From Nitrosarchaeum sp. (lineage in GTDB: Archaea; Thermoproteota; Nitrososphaeria; Nitrososphaerales; Nitrosopumilaceae): a DNA stretch of 64,000 nt. This document shows, in pieces, positions 17,236 through 25,505 of this stretch; the first letter of the stretch is position 1, and the number at the start of each line of letters is the position of its first letter. The translations under genes and the position numbers were made by a program. A model generated the notes under the pieces. The model worked only from the letters and a program-made list of their open reading frames with translations, was not told the DNA's origin and did not search any database. The stretch is from contig NZ_JAVYIM010000004.1 of the NCBI RefSeq assembly GCF_035968265.1, forward strand, positions 1 to 64,000, in the 5' to 3' direction.

Positions 17236-17514
17236 CTATTGTAATGAATTTAGAATTTTGGCTAGATTGACATCATTTTTTGTAATGCCTCCAGCGTCAT
17301 GAGTTGTTAATTCTATAGTTATTCTATTGTATACATTAAACCACTCTGGATGATGATTCATTTTTTCAATCTCCATAGCAGCTCTGGTCATAAAACCAAA
17401 AGCTTGATTGAAACTCTCAAACTGAAACTCTTTGTGCATCTTTTTGTTAACTACACTCCATCCTGGTAGATTTTTTAGTTCTTCAATAATGTCATTTTCT
17501 GATAATCTCATCAT
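17236..17514 (-). CDS. phhB: Pterin-4a-carbinolamine dehydratase
   Basis: 92 residues with the PCD/DCoH signature: [20 protein letters not shown] followed by HDAGGIT. The two His and the Trp line the pterin pocket. It dehydrates 4a-hydroxy-tetrahydropterins. No aromatic amino-acid hydroxylase is nearby, so its physiological partner is unclear. It is co-directional with the QueD/PTPS-like gene, with about 70 bp between, suggesting a shared pterin context. Confidence 0.92.
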   Translation of the reverse strand: MMRLSENDIIEELKNLPGWSVVNKKMHKEFQFESFNQAFGFMTRAAMEIEKMNHHPEWFNVYNRITIELTTHDAGGITKNDVNLAKILNSLQ

Positions 17515-17587
17515 ATTTTTTTATAAATATTCTTAAATTAAAAGATTGATTCATTACCTTTCTATACAATCTAAATTATGAGCGATA

Positions 17588-18343
17588 ATGAATGAAATGA
17601 ATAAAAAACTGCTTGAAAATATTAAAAATTCTATTTCTGAAACTGTTAGTACAAAGAAAATTGGGATTGCATTTTCTGGTGGTGTTGACAGTACACTGAT
17701 TTCAAAAATTTGCTTTGCGATGAATTTTGATATTACTTTGTTGACAATTGGATTTGCTGACTCTCATGATATTTTATTTGCAAAAGAAGTTAATTCACTT
17801 CTAAAGTATCCTCATCACATTTTGGAAATTGATCCTGAAACTTTTGCTGATATTACAACAAAAATTCATCAAATTATAAAGACTGAGAATCTTTCATGGA
17901 ATGAAAACTGCATTGCATTTTATTATGTTTCTAATCTTGCAAATAGTTTGAATCTTGATACCGTAATTACTGCAAATGGAATTGATGAATTATTTTGTGG
18001 GTATAACGCATATAGAGAAGCATTTTCTGGTGGGGAATCTCAAATATTGGAAGTAATGAATACAAAATTAGATAATGAACTAAAAATGATGAAGGCTGTA
18101 AATCTGATTGCATCTGAATTTAAAGTACAAATTCTTCAACCATTATTGTCTGCAAATTTTATAGAGTATGCAAAAACTATTCCAATTTCTGAAAAAATTC
18201 ATGACTCTGAAGACTTGTATCGTAAACATATTATTAGAAAATTAGCAAGTGAAATCAAAGTACCTGAAATTTCTTATGCCAAACGAAAAAAAGCATTACA
18301 ATACGGTTCTAAAATTCACAAAGCATTGCTAAAAACTAAATAA
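17588..18343 (+). CDS. Asparagine-synthase-type ATP-pyrophosphatase domain protein
   Basis: PP-loop SGGVDS near residues 30-35, then NGIDELFCGY and the Lys-rich KRKKALQYGS near the C-terminus. These are the landmarks of the synthetase half of AsnB. The glutaminase half is absent (251 aa). It could use free ammonia to adenylate and amidate a carboxylate. Ammonia is abundant in such organisms, but the substrate is unknown. It converges with purB, and the 3' ends overlap by 8 bases. Confidence 0.82.
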   Translation: MNEMNKKLLENIKNSISETVSTKKIGIAFSGGVDSTLISKICFAMNFDITLLTIGFADSHDILFAKEVNSLLKYPHHILEIDPETFADITTKIHQIIKTENLSWNENCIAFYYVSNLANSLNLDTVITANGIDELFCGYNAYREAFSGGESQILEVMNTKLDNELKMMKAVNLIASEFKVQILQPLLSANFIEYAKTIPISEKIHDSEDLYRKHIIRKLASEIKVPEISYAKRKKALQYGSKIHKALLKTK

Positions 18344-19697
18344 ATTTACTAATGGTTTTTTGAACTGATTTCTTTACATTGCTAATTATTGCAGGTGATG
18401 CACCAAGATGTTTTTCTGGTGAAAAAATAGAATCAATCTCTTTATCTGTAAGAATTACAGTGAAAGCTTTATCTTTTTTTATTGCATCGATATACTGCAT
18501 TCCTTTGTCATTTGCCTCAAATGCAACTCTTTGCACATCTCTGTATGCAACAAATCTTGGAACTCCTTTTTTTATTAGTGCCTCTAAAACAAATTCTGCA
18601 AATATTTGCCCTTTTGTGATGTATAGATTTTCTACAATTCTCTTCTCGTTTACCATTAGATTTGAAACTATTTTGATCATGGTTTCTAGCATTTCATCTA
18701 TCAGAATAGCTGTTGTGGGTAGCACAAATCTCTCATTTGCTGAATTTGAAAGATCTCGTTCATGCCATAATGGGATATTTTCAAATGTAATTGCTACTTG
18801 ACTGCGTAGCATTTTTGATAGTGATGATACTCTTTCACTTTTGATTGGATTTCTCTTTACTGGAACTGCACTACTTCCCATTTGACCTTTTTTGAATTGC
18901 TCCGCAACTTCGCCTATTTCTGTTCTTTGTAAATTTCTAATCTCAATTGCAATTTTTTCCAATGTTGCACCAATAAGTGCTAATTCAAACACATATTCTG
19001 CATATCTTTCTCTGGGAATTATCTGTGTGGTTACTTCTGCTGGAAATAGGTTTAATCGTTTTGCAACCCGTTTTTGCACTTCAAGTGATTTTGCACCCAT
19101 TAATGATCCTGTTCCAACCACTCCTAGTGTTTTACAAATTAAGACACGCTTCTTAATTTCTTCGATTCTCTCTACATGCTTTGCCATTTCTGCTGCCCAA
19201 TTTGCAAATTTTAACCCAAATGATATTATGCTTGCATGTTGACCATGCGTTCTACCCACTGCTGGAATTTTACCATGTTGAACTGCTCTTTTTGCTAACA
19301 ATGATGCCATTTTTGCAACTTTTGGTTCTATGATTTTTAGCGCATCTCTCATTTGCATAGAATTACTTGTATCTACCAAATCATTACTTGTTAACCCATA
19401 ATGAATCCACGGTCTTGCATCTTTTGTACATTTTTCACTTAATGATTCAACTAAAGCCGCTGTATCATGATCACTTTTAGCTTCTAGTTCTTTAATTCTT
19501 TTTACTGAAATTTTTCCTGACATTGCTGCATTGTAAATTGTTTTACCAACTGATTTTGGAATAATTCCAATTTCACTTTGTGATATTGCAGCTGCTCCTT
19601 CGATTTCTAATTGATAATTTACTTTTTTTTGTTCACTAAAAATATCCATCATTTCTTTAGTGCCATAACGTCCACTATCTATCGGTAAAATTGCCAA
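18336..19697 (-). CDS. purB: Adenylosuccinate lyase
   Basis: Cleaves SAICAR and adenylosuccinate in purine synthesis. Fumarase/aspartase superfamily signature GSSAVPVKRNPIKSE (near 280), with the catalytic His region GRTHGQHASI and the TSNDLVDT element. 453 residues, standard. It is partnered functionally by purA at 47920. The 3' end overlaps the asparagine-synthase-like gene. Confidence 0.96.
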   Translation of the reverse strand: MAILPIDSGRYGTKEMMDIFSEQKKVNYQLEIEGAAAISQSEIGIIPKSVGKTIYNAAMSGKISVKRIKELEAKSDHDTAALVESLSEKCTKDARPWIHYGLTSNDLVDTSNSMQMRDALKIIEPKVAKMASLLAKRAVQHGKIPAVGRTHGQHASIISFGLKFANWAAEMAKHVERIEEIKKRVLICKTLGVVGTGSLMGAKSLEVQKRVAKRLNLFPAEVTTQIIPRERYAEYVFELALIGATLEKIAIEIRNLQRTEIGEVAEQFKKGQMGSSAVPVKRNPIKSERVSSLSKMLRSQVAITFENIPLWHERDLSNSANERFVLPTTAILIDEMLETMIKIVSNLMVNEKRIVENLYITKGQIFAEFVLEALIKKGVPRFVAYRDVQRVAFEANDKGMQYIDAIKKDKAFTVILTDKEIDSIFSPEKHLGASPAIISNVKKSVQKTISKFI

Positions 19698-19774
19698 TGT
19701 TTACTCTTTTATGACATTGAAAATAAATCTACTTATGATTTAAATTGGCTTGAGGCAAAAATTTACCATTACTC

Positions 19775-21223
19775 ATGTCTACCATAACTCCTAAAAAAAT
19801 TGGAGAAAATCAGTATCTAATTGAGGCTGACTCAAATCTTGGAATGAAAGTTCCGGTTAAGATCTACGCTGATGAAGCATTACTTCAAAAAATGTTAACT
19901 GATAGAACTATCATGCAGGCAAAAAATGTTGCAACTATACCCGGAATAGTAGGTCATAGTGTAGTCTTACCAGATGGTCATGAAGGATATGGATTTCCTG
20001 TAGGAGGGGTAGCTGCTATGGATGCTGAAGAAGGGATGATTAGCCCAGGCGGCGTAGGTTATGATATCAATTGCGGTGTTAGATTACTTCGTTCAAATTT
20101 AACTGAAAATGATGTTCGTTTAAAATTAAAAGAACTTGTCACAGATCTATTTAGTTCAATTCCATCTGGTGTTGGTTCTAAAGGGGCAGTAAAACTTAGT
20201 CACTCTCAACTTGATGAAGTTTTGGTACGTGGTGTAGATTGGGCAATTGATCATGGATATGGTTCAACACATGATTCAGATGTTTGTGAAGAAAATGGAC
20301 AAATAAAAAATGCTGATCCGAATAAAGTTTCAGATAAAGCAAGAAAAAGAGGTGCACCTCAACTAGGCAGCTTGGGATCTGGAAATCATTTTCTTGAAGT
20401 CCAAAAAGTATCTGAAATTCATGATGAAGAAGCTGCAAAAAGAATGGGGATTAAAGAAGGAACCATCACAATTTTAATTCATTGTGGTTCTAGAGGATTT
20501 GGTCATCAAGTTTGTAGTGATTATTTGAGAATTTCAGAACAATCCATGGAAAAATATGATATTACTTTAGCAGACAGAGAACTTGCATGTGTTCCAAATA
20601 CATCTGAAGAAGGTGAATCATACCGAAAAGCAATGTTTGCAGCATTAAATTTTGCATGGAGTAACAGACAAATGATTACTCATTGGACAAGAAAATCTTT
20701 TGAACGAGTCTTTAATCAATCAGAATCTGATCTTGAGATGAATTTGGTTTATGATGTTGCTCATAATATTGCTAAAGTTGAAAAACATAAAGTTGATGGC
20801 AAAGAACGAAAACTTGTGGTTCATAGAAAAGGTGCTACACGTGCATTTCCTGCAAATCGAGAGGAAGTTCCATTAAAATACAGAGATATTGGTCAGCCTG
20901 TTTTAGTTCCAGGTTCAATGGGAACTGCAAGCTGGATATTGCTTGGAAAACCAAATTCAATGGATTTGAGTTTTGGTTCAACAGCTCACGGTGCGGGTAG
21001 AACTATGTCCCGATCAAAGGCAAGAAGAGATTTCACTGAAGACAATGTTAGAAAATCCCTAAGCGATAAAGGCATATTTATCAAGGCATTAACGCGTGAT
21101 GGAGTTGTGGAAGAAACTCCTCAAGCATACAAAGATGTTGATGCTGTAGTTAATGTATCTCATAATCTAGGAATAGCCACTAAAGTAGCTAAATTGGTGC
21201 CTATAGGTGTGATTAAAGGTTGA
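19775..21223 (+). CDS. rtcB: RNA-splicing ligase RtcB
   Basis: GTP-dependent 3'-phosphate/5'-OH RNA ligase that joins tRNA exons after intron removal. 482 residues. Metal-binding and guanylylation landmarks are visible: GGVGYDINCG with its Cys near 99, GSGNHFLE, HCGSRGFGHQ near 235, and SMGTASW near the end. It would seal the two-intron tRNA-Trp in this window. It overlaps the next gene by 4 bases (TTGA), suggesting coupled translation. Confidence 0.97.
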   Translation: MSTITPKKIGENQYLIEADSNLGMKVPVKIYADEALLQKMLTDRTIMQAKNVATIPGIVGHSVVLPDGHEGYGFPVGGVAAMDAEEGMISPGGVGYDINCGVRLLRSNLTENDVRLKLKELVTDLFSSIPSGVGSKGAVKLSHSQLDEVLVRGVDWAIDHGYGSTHDSDVCEENGQIKNADPNKVSDKARKRGAPQLGSLGSGNHFLEVQKVSEIHDEEAAKRMGIKEGTITILIHCGSRGFGHQVCSDYLRISEQSMEKYDITLADRELACVPNTSEEGESYRKAMFAALNFAWSNRQMITHWTRKSFERVFNQSESDLEMNLVYDVAHNIAKVEKHKVDGKERKLVVHRKGATRAFPANREEVPLKYRDIGQPVLVPGSMGTASWILLGKPNSMDLSFGSTAHGAGRTMSRSKARRDFTEDNVRKSLSDKGIFIKALTRDGVVEETPQAYKDVDAVVNVSHNLGIATKVAKLVPIGVIKG

Positions 21224-21630
21224 GTGAAGACGATTCTGAGCTTGAAAGATTAAAGGCAAAAAGACTTGCAGAAATGCAACAAAATATTTCTAGAAAAAAA
21301 ATAGAAACACAACCTACCAATTCCCAATCTAAAATAACAAAAAATCCTCGAGATGTTCTTATCGAACGATTAGGATTCAGAGGTCCTGAAGTATTGCAAA
21401 ATGCAGAATCACAATTTCCTAATGACACTACGATGGTTGTAGAAAAATTAGCCGAACTAATTACTTCTGGGGAAATTACAGAAATTCTTGATGGTGGAAA
21501 GTTGTTGGCGTTATTTAGATCAATTGGTCTTAACATAAGAATGGAAACTAAAATTAATGTGGAACAAGACGGAAAATTTGTTTCCTTATCTGATAAATTA
21601 AGTAGTAAATCATCTGACGAAAGTGATTAG
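21220..21630 (+). CDS. PDCD5-like DNA-binding protein
   Basis: 136 residues. A charged N-terminal helix (ELERLKAKRLAEMQQN) of the type that opens archaeal PDCD5 homologues is followed by a Lys-rich linker and a helical C-terminal domain. The TTG start is inside the rtcB stop (TTGA), and the phase supports this start. PDCD5 homologues in archaea bind DNA or chaperonin; the role is uncertain. The match is clear at the N-terminus and weaker further on. Confidence 0.6.
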   Translation: MSEDDSELERLKAKRLAEMQQNISRKKIETQPTNSQSKITKNPRDVLIERLGFRGPEVLQNAESQFPNDTTMVVEKLAELITSGEITEILDGGKLLALFRSIGLNIRMETKINVEQDGKFVSLSDKLSSKSSDESD

Positions 21631-21632
21631 TC

Positions 21633-21944
21633 GTGTGTATTGTTTTTGAAATTAGTACAAAAAATTATCTTAATGATCTATTATTAATAAAAAAATCCTT
21701 ATCTCATATGGAAACTTTGGTTGAAGGTTATAATGGGTATACTCTAAGTGAACCCTCATCACAATTTGGATGGACTTTTTTTAAATTAACTTTTAAACAA
21801 AACTTACAACAAGGAATTGAAGAAAAATTTGCAGACATGCTAAGTAAATACAGATTCAAAAATCAATCTGAAAAATTTACTCAATTTATGATTGATTATT
21901 TTCAATCTAAAGGTTGTAACGTTAGAATAAAAATATTGGACTAG
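21633..21944 (+). CDS. Hypothetical protein, 103 aa
   Basis: GTG start two bases after the stop of the PDCD5-like gene, so it is probably the third gene of the rtcB transcript. Soluble alpha/beta protein with no recognised motif. It converges with uS11, and the two stops overlap by 4 bases. Context in a tRNA-ligase operon suggests RNA work, but nothing in the sequence shows it. Confidence 0.65.
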   Translation: MCIVFEISTKNYLNDLLLIKKSLSHMETLVEGYNGYTLSEPSSQFGWTFFKLTFKQNLQQGIEEKFADMLSKYRFKNQSEKFTQFMIDYFQSKGCNVRIKILD

Positions 21945-22420
21945 ACTCTTCTTCCTCTTTTTCCACCCTTCTTTCTGGTGGTATCGTGAGGAATTGGTGT
22001 TACATCATCAATTCTTCCAATTTTAAATCCGCCTCTTGCCAAAGCTCTGATTGCAGCTTGTGCACCTGGACCTGGAACTCTGGAACCTACTCCTCCAACA
22101 GCTCGTACTCTGATATGAAATCCTGTGAATCCTTTTGTATGTGCAACTTCTACAACCGCATTAGCAGCCTTCATTGCCGCAAAAGGTGAAGACTCGTATC
22201 TGTCAGCATTGACATGAACCCCGCCTGAGCTAATGGAAATAGTTTCTCCACCAGTTAGATCTGTCATGTGGATGATTGTATTGTTATAGCTACTGTAAAT
22301 ATGGGCAATTCCCCATTTTTCAGGACCGTCTGTCTTTGTTTCTGGTCTAGATTTAGTTTGAACCTCCTCTTCTTCTTCAATAGGGGATTCTACCTCAATC
22401 TCAGCTTCAATTTCTGACAA
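21941..22420 (-). CDS. rps11: 30S ribosomal protein uS11
   Basis: Small-subunit platform protein. The body from about residue 35 is standard uS11: [48 protein letters not shown], and the basic end [10 protein letters not shown]. The N-terminus carries about 30 extra acidic residues (runs of Glu), as in several thaumarchaeal S11 proteins. It stands apart from the usual rps13-rps4-rps11-rpoD cluster within this window. Confidence 0.97.
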   Translation of the reverse strand: MSEIEAEIEVESPIEEEEEVQTKSRPETKTDGPEKWGIAHIYSSYNNTIIHMTDLTGGETISISSGGVHVNADRYESSPFAAMKAANAVVEVAHTKGFTGFHIRVRAVGGVGSRVPGPGAQAAIRALARGGFKIGRIDDVTPIPHDTTRKKGGKRGRRV

Positions 22421-22534
22421 TGTCTAATCACATCTAAAAGGGTTTAAAAAACATTCATTTTTTGAACCTGTCTTGTTTCAGGTACGCGTAATTTTTTCAT
22501 TATTGCTCAAATACTATGTTTTATTTGCTCATGT

Positions 22535-22855
22535 GTGGGATCCATACTTTGGTTACTAATTGGTATTGTAATAATATCTGCAATTTCTGGTTCACTCATC
22601 TTCGAATTTTTAACACCCCATAGCGATTCTTCTATGACTTCATTAGAAAAAAAATGTGAGGACATTGCCAAAGAAGGATTTCGAATACATGTAATGTATC
22701 CAGATCTTCAACCCAATCAGCTCCCTTCAGCAGATATGAATAGATTGATGTATCTTGATGAAATATGGATCAAAGATTGTGTTTCAAGACTACCTGCAGA
22801 ATCTGTCTTTAACATAATTCAAAAAGTAGAGCATGATTTTTACTCTGGTGAATGA
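22535..22855 (+). CDS. Small membrane-anchored hypothetical protein
   Basis: 106 residues from a GTG start. Residues 4-27 form one hydrophobic span, and the rest is a soluble, acidic helical domain with two Cys (KCEDIAKEG and KDCVSRL) that could pair outside the membrane. It ends one base before the convergent thiL stop. No family recognised. Confidence 0.6.
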   Translation: MGSILWLLIGIVIISAISGSLIFEFLTPHSDSSMTSLEKKCEDIAKEGFRIHVMYPDLQPNQLPSADMNRLMYLDEIWIKDCVSRLPAESVFNIIQKVEHDFYSGE

Positions 22856-22856
22856 T

Positions 22857-23810
22857 TTATTTTCCAAAGTGATGCCAACCCAAATCTTTCAAGAAACTAA
22901 ATTTTTCCCCTTTCTGAACAAATACCCCTTTACCTTTAGTTACATATCCAATTTCAATAATTGGTGTCTTTAATGATGTGGCATTTTTTTCAATTATTGC
23001 CTTATCTTTTTTTGAAGCAGTAAATACAAACTCGTATTCTTCTCCACCGTGAAATACTAGTTTATTTGGTTCTATTTTGTTTGATTTTGCAAATTTTAAT
23101 AGATCTTTTCCAGTTGGAATGTTATTTATAATAAATTTACAATTACTTTGACTAGCCATTTCATTTAATGTAGTGGATAATCCATCACTGGAATCCATTG
23201 TAGATGTAAAATATTTTTTATTATTTACACCAAAATCTAATCTTGGATTTGGCCTAAAAACTGAACTAATTGCCTTTTTGACAAAAGTTTTCTCACCTTT
23301 CTTTTTTCTAAGTAAAATCTCTAGACCTGATGCAGTATATCCAAAAGGACCAGTCACAAATATGATGTCTCCTATTTTTGCTCCTGATCTTTTAACTATC
23401 TTATCTGTAGTTCCAAATAGGGATACCGTGAATACAATTTCCTTTCCTTCATTAGTATCACCTCCTAAAATTTTGAACCTGAATTCCTTAGAAGCATGGC
23501 TAAACCCATTTGATATTTCATTAATTTTTGAGCGTGAAATTCTTTTTGGTAAATTCAACGAAATTATTCCATATTGAGGTCTTACTCCTTTAGCAGCAAA
23601 ATCACTAACACATGCTACAATGCTTTTTCTAGCAGCGTCAGAAATTTTCATTTTTGAAGGCATATCCGTATTTTCAACAAACGTGTCGATTTTTACTATG
23701 ATTTTTGTTTTACCTACTTTGAAGATCTCTACATCTTCTGATACAAATTTTTTATTTCCTAATTTCTTTTGCAGATTTTTTATTATCGCAGATTCATCTA
23801 ATACTGTCAT
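22857..23810 (-). CDS. thiL: Thiamine-monophosphate kinase
   Basis: Phosphorylates thiamine monophosphate to thiamine pyrophosphate. AIR-synthase-like ATPase fold: acidic Mg site at KIDTFVENTDMP, ARKSIVACVSDFAAKG helix, GGDTNEG and SSDGLSTTL. 317 residues is usual. Its start overlaps the end of the phosphohexomutase upstream by 17 bases, so the two are co-transcribed. Confidence 0.92.
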   Translation of the reverse strand: MTVLDESAIIKNLQKKLGNKKFVSEDVEIFKVGKTKIIVKIDTFVENTDMPSKMKISDAARKSIVACVSDFAAKGVRPQYGIISLNLPKRISRSKINEISNGFSHASKEFRFKILGGDTNEGKEIVFTVSLFGTTDKIVKRSGAKIGDIIFVTGPFGYTASGLEILLRKKKGEKTFVKKAISSVFRPNPRLDFGVNNKKYFTSTMDSSDGLSTTLNEMASQSNCKFIINNIPTGKDLLKFAKSNKIEPNKLVFHGGEEYEFVFTASKKDKAIIEKNATSLKTPIIEIGYVTKGKGVFVQKGEKFSFLKDLGWHHFGK

Positions 23811-25137
23811 AACATTGTTTCACTAATTCTAATGTATTTTTTACAACTTTCTTGCATTTATCTAAGTTGTTTGATTCTGCTGAAACTCTTATGATATCCT
23901 CCGTGTTTGATTTTCTAATCAAAACCCAACTATCTTCATCAATAATTCCTTTAATTCCATCTTGAGTGATAACTTCTGAGTATTCTTTTGTAAGTTTTTT
24001 GGATACTTCATCAATAACTCTATCATGAAATATCGAGTCTACTTTGATTTTCTCTCTTAACTGTTTATATCTCTCCATAAAATCTAATATTTCATCAAAT
24101 TTTGAATTTCCCATCATTGAAGAAATAAGGCCACTTGTTAGAATTCCTTCTCTACAAAAATTAAATTCTGGTAAGATAAAACCTCCACTACTTCCTTCTC
24201 CACCAGCTTGTGCATTTGTTTTTAACATTAAATCTATTACATTTGCTTCTCCAACTTTTGATCTCTGCACACTGCCTCCTTTTTCTTTGATAAATTTTTC
24301 AACTGAAACGCTTGTATCTATGCTGAATACAAATTTCTTATATCCTAATTCTAATGCCTTTGCTACTCCCAAACCTAAAGTCACATCCGGAGTTTGTTTT
24401 TCTCCTTTTCTTACAACAACTAGACGATCTCCGTCTAAATCAAAAGCAAACCCAATTCCTTTTTCAGAAGTTGCAGCTACAAGATCTGACAAGTTATCTA
24501 CAGTTGGATCTGGACCTCTTGAACAGTTATTCAGATTTTCATTAATTACTTTGACGTTGCATCCTAACTGTCTTAGTAAATTTGGAGCGAATTCTTTTGC
24601 AGCACCTCCACCAACATCGATGACTATTTCTGGTTGATTCTCTATTTGCCCAATCAATTCTTTTGCATCTTGTAAATATGACGATGTAATCTGCTCTTCA
24701 ACACATATTTTTGACATTAAAACTTCTTGTTTTTCAATTATCTTTGGTAGTTCTTTTTCATTAATCCCCCTTCCATTTATGATGAATTTTATCCCATTCC
24801 ATTCTAGTGGATTATGTGAAGATGTAATGACTATTCCTGCTCCATACTTTCTTGATTCTCGAAAAACTACTGGAGTTGGTACTGTTTCTAAATTGTAAAC
24901 ATTAATTCCATTTTTCATTAATGCTGCTGATGCCGTTTCTTTGATCATCATTCCTGATGGTCTTGTATCTTTACCTATTACGCATTTTTTAGATTCAATC
25001 AACGAAGAAAAATTATTGCAAAAATATAACGTGTCTTTTAGATTAAAATCATCACCAAAAATACCTCTAATTCCAGAAATTGTTTTTTTCATTTGATCAA
25101 AGTCGGAAAGGCTTTTTATTAACTCTGATGGCATCAC
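23794..25137 (-). CDS. glmM: Phosphoglucosamine/phosphomanno-mutase
   Basis: Alpha-D-phosphohexomutase. The phosphoserine loop is ITSSHNPLEWNG, the metal loop is DLDGDR, and the sugar loop is GGEGSSGG. The start is uncertain: GTG 25137 gives 447 aa, while ATG at 25092 gives 432 aa beginning MKKTISGIRGIFG, which fits the family N-terminus better. The early start would lie only 8 bp from the divergent tRNA-Thr, so I favour 25092. Substrate (GlcN versus Man) cannot be told. Confidence 0.9.
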   Translation of the reverse strand: MMPSELIKSLSDFDQMKKTISGIRGIFGDDFNLKDTLYFCNNFSSLIESKKCVIGKDTRPSGMMIKETASAALMKNGINVYNLETVPTPVVFRESRKYGAGIVITSSHNPLEWNGIKFIINGRGINEKELPKIIEKQEVLMSKICVEEQITSSYLQDAKELIGQIENQPEIVIDVGGGAAKEFAPNLLRQLGCNVKVINENLNNCSRGPDPTVDNLSDLVAATSEKGIGFAFDLDGDRLVVVRKGEKQTPDVTLGLGVAKALELGYKKFVFSIDTSVSVEKFIKEKGGSVQRSKVGEANVIDLMLKTNAQAGGEGSSGGFILPEFNFCREGILTSGLISSMMGNSKFDEILDFMERYKQLREKIKVDSIFHDRVIDEVSKKLTKEYSEVITQDGIKGIIDEDSWVLIRKSNTEDIIRVSAESNNLDKCKKVVKNTLELVKQCYDSIR

Positions 25138-25145
25138 CCAAAAGT

Positions 25146-25219
25146 GCCTTGGTAGCTCAGCCTGGTAGAGCGAACGCCTCGTAAGCGTTAGGTCGTGGGG
25201 TCGGAGCCCACCCGAGGCT
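25146..25219 (+). tRNA. trnT: tRNA-Thr (CGT), integration target
   Basis: Acceptor GCCTTGG with CCGAGGC, discriminator T, D-arm GCTC/GAGC, anticodon arm AACGC-CTCGTAA-GCGTT with anticodon CGT, T-stem GTGGG/CCCAC. 74 nt, no intron. The T-loop reads GTCGGAG, lacking T54 and A58. The gene is rebuilt at the left border of the mobile element: bases up to 25177 are chromosomal and the rest is the att copy. Confidence 0.93.
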
Positions 25220-25432
25220 TTGTTTTGCTTCGGAAATTGTTTCTTTGTTTGAATAATTACTAAATTCCGTTATGTTGTTACTAAATTCCGTAACATTTGT
25301 TTTTAGTAAAGGTAATTCTAGCATGGAAAATTCTTTTAGTTTTTTTCTAATTCTGTTATCTAATACGCGTTTGTATGATTTAGAAGGAATGAATTTTCCA
25401 GAAATGTAATTTCGTTCGGCTTTACTAAACAT
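25157..25432 (-). CDS. intN: Integrase, N-terminal fragment (split by integration)
   Basis: ATG at 25432. 85 residues run to the edge of the att core, then six chromosome-encoded residues (AFALPG) and a stop inside the tRNA gene. Within the core the reading is LGWAPTPRPNAYE, and the same residues are read in the same frame at the right end, leading into the integrase C-terminal part. This is the SSV1-type arrangement. A TATA-like TTTTATAG (minus strand, 25454-25461) sits about 25 bp upstream, so the promoter belongs to this half. Confidence 0.9.
   Translation of the reverse strand: MFSKAERNYISGKFIPSKSYKRVLDNRIRKKLKEFSMLELPLLKTNVTEFSNNITEFSNYSNKETISEAKQSLGWAPTPRPNAYEAFALPG
25178..25220 (+). 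repeat. attL: 43-bp direct repeat, within tRNA-Thr
   Basis: Identical to 38373-38415 at all 43 positions. It runs from the anticodon loop to one base past the tRNA end. The flanking bases differ on both sides (gc before and tg after here, aa before and at after at the other copy), so the limits are exact. Confidence 0.97.
25257..25291 (+). repeat. 14-bp direct repeat pair near attL
   Basis: TTACTAAATTCCGT occurs at 25257-25270 and 25278-25291, 21 bp apart (two helical turns), about 40 bp inside attL. The second copy is bracketed by GTTAC and GTAAC. It lies within intN, where it encodes VTEFSN/ITEFSN. It could be integrase arm-binding sites. Confidence 0.6.
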
Positions 25433-25453
25433 AACATCACTACATAATTCTAC

Positions 25454-25461
25454 TATAAAAC
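25454..25461 (-). promoter_or_regulatory. Putative TATA box of the integrase gene
   Basis: TTTTATAG on the minus strand, centred about 25 bp upstream of the integrase ATG at 25432. This spacing suits a leaderless archaeal transcript. It would drive the whole integrase gene only in the excised circle. Confidence 0.45.
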
Positions 25462-25505
25462 CACTGGTTGAGACTAAAAAGTATGTTTTTCAGGTTGCTA
25501 AACTA

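Noticed and set aside
25157-25432. Independent 91-residue protein
   Set aside because: Its last residues come from the tRNA gene, and its frame continues into the right-hand integrase fragment; it is the integrase N-terminus.
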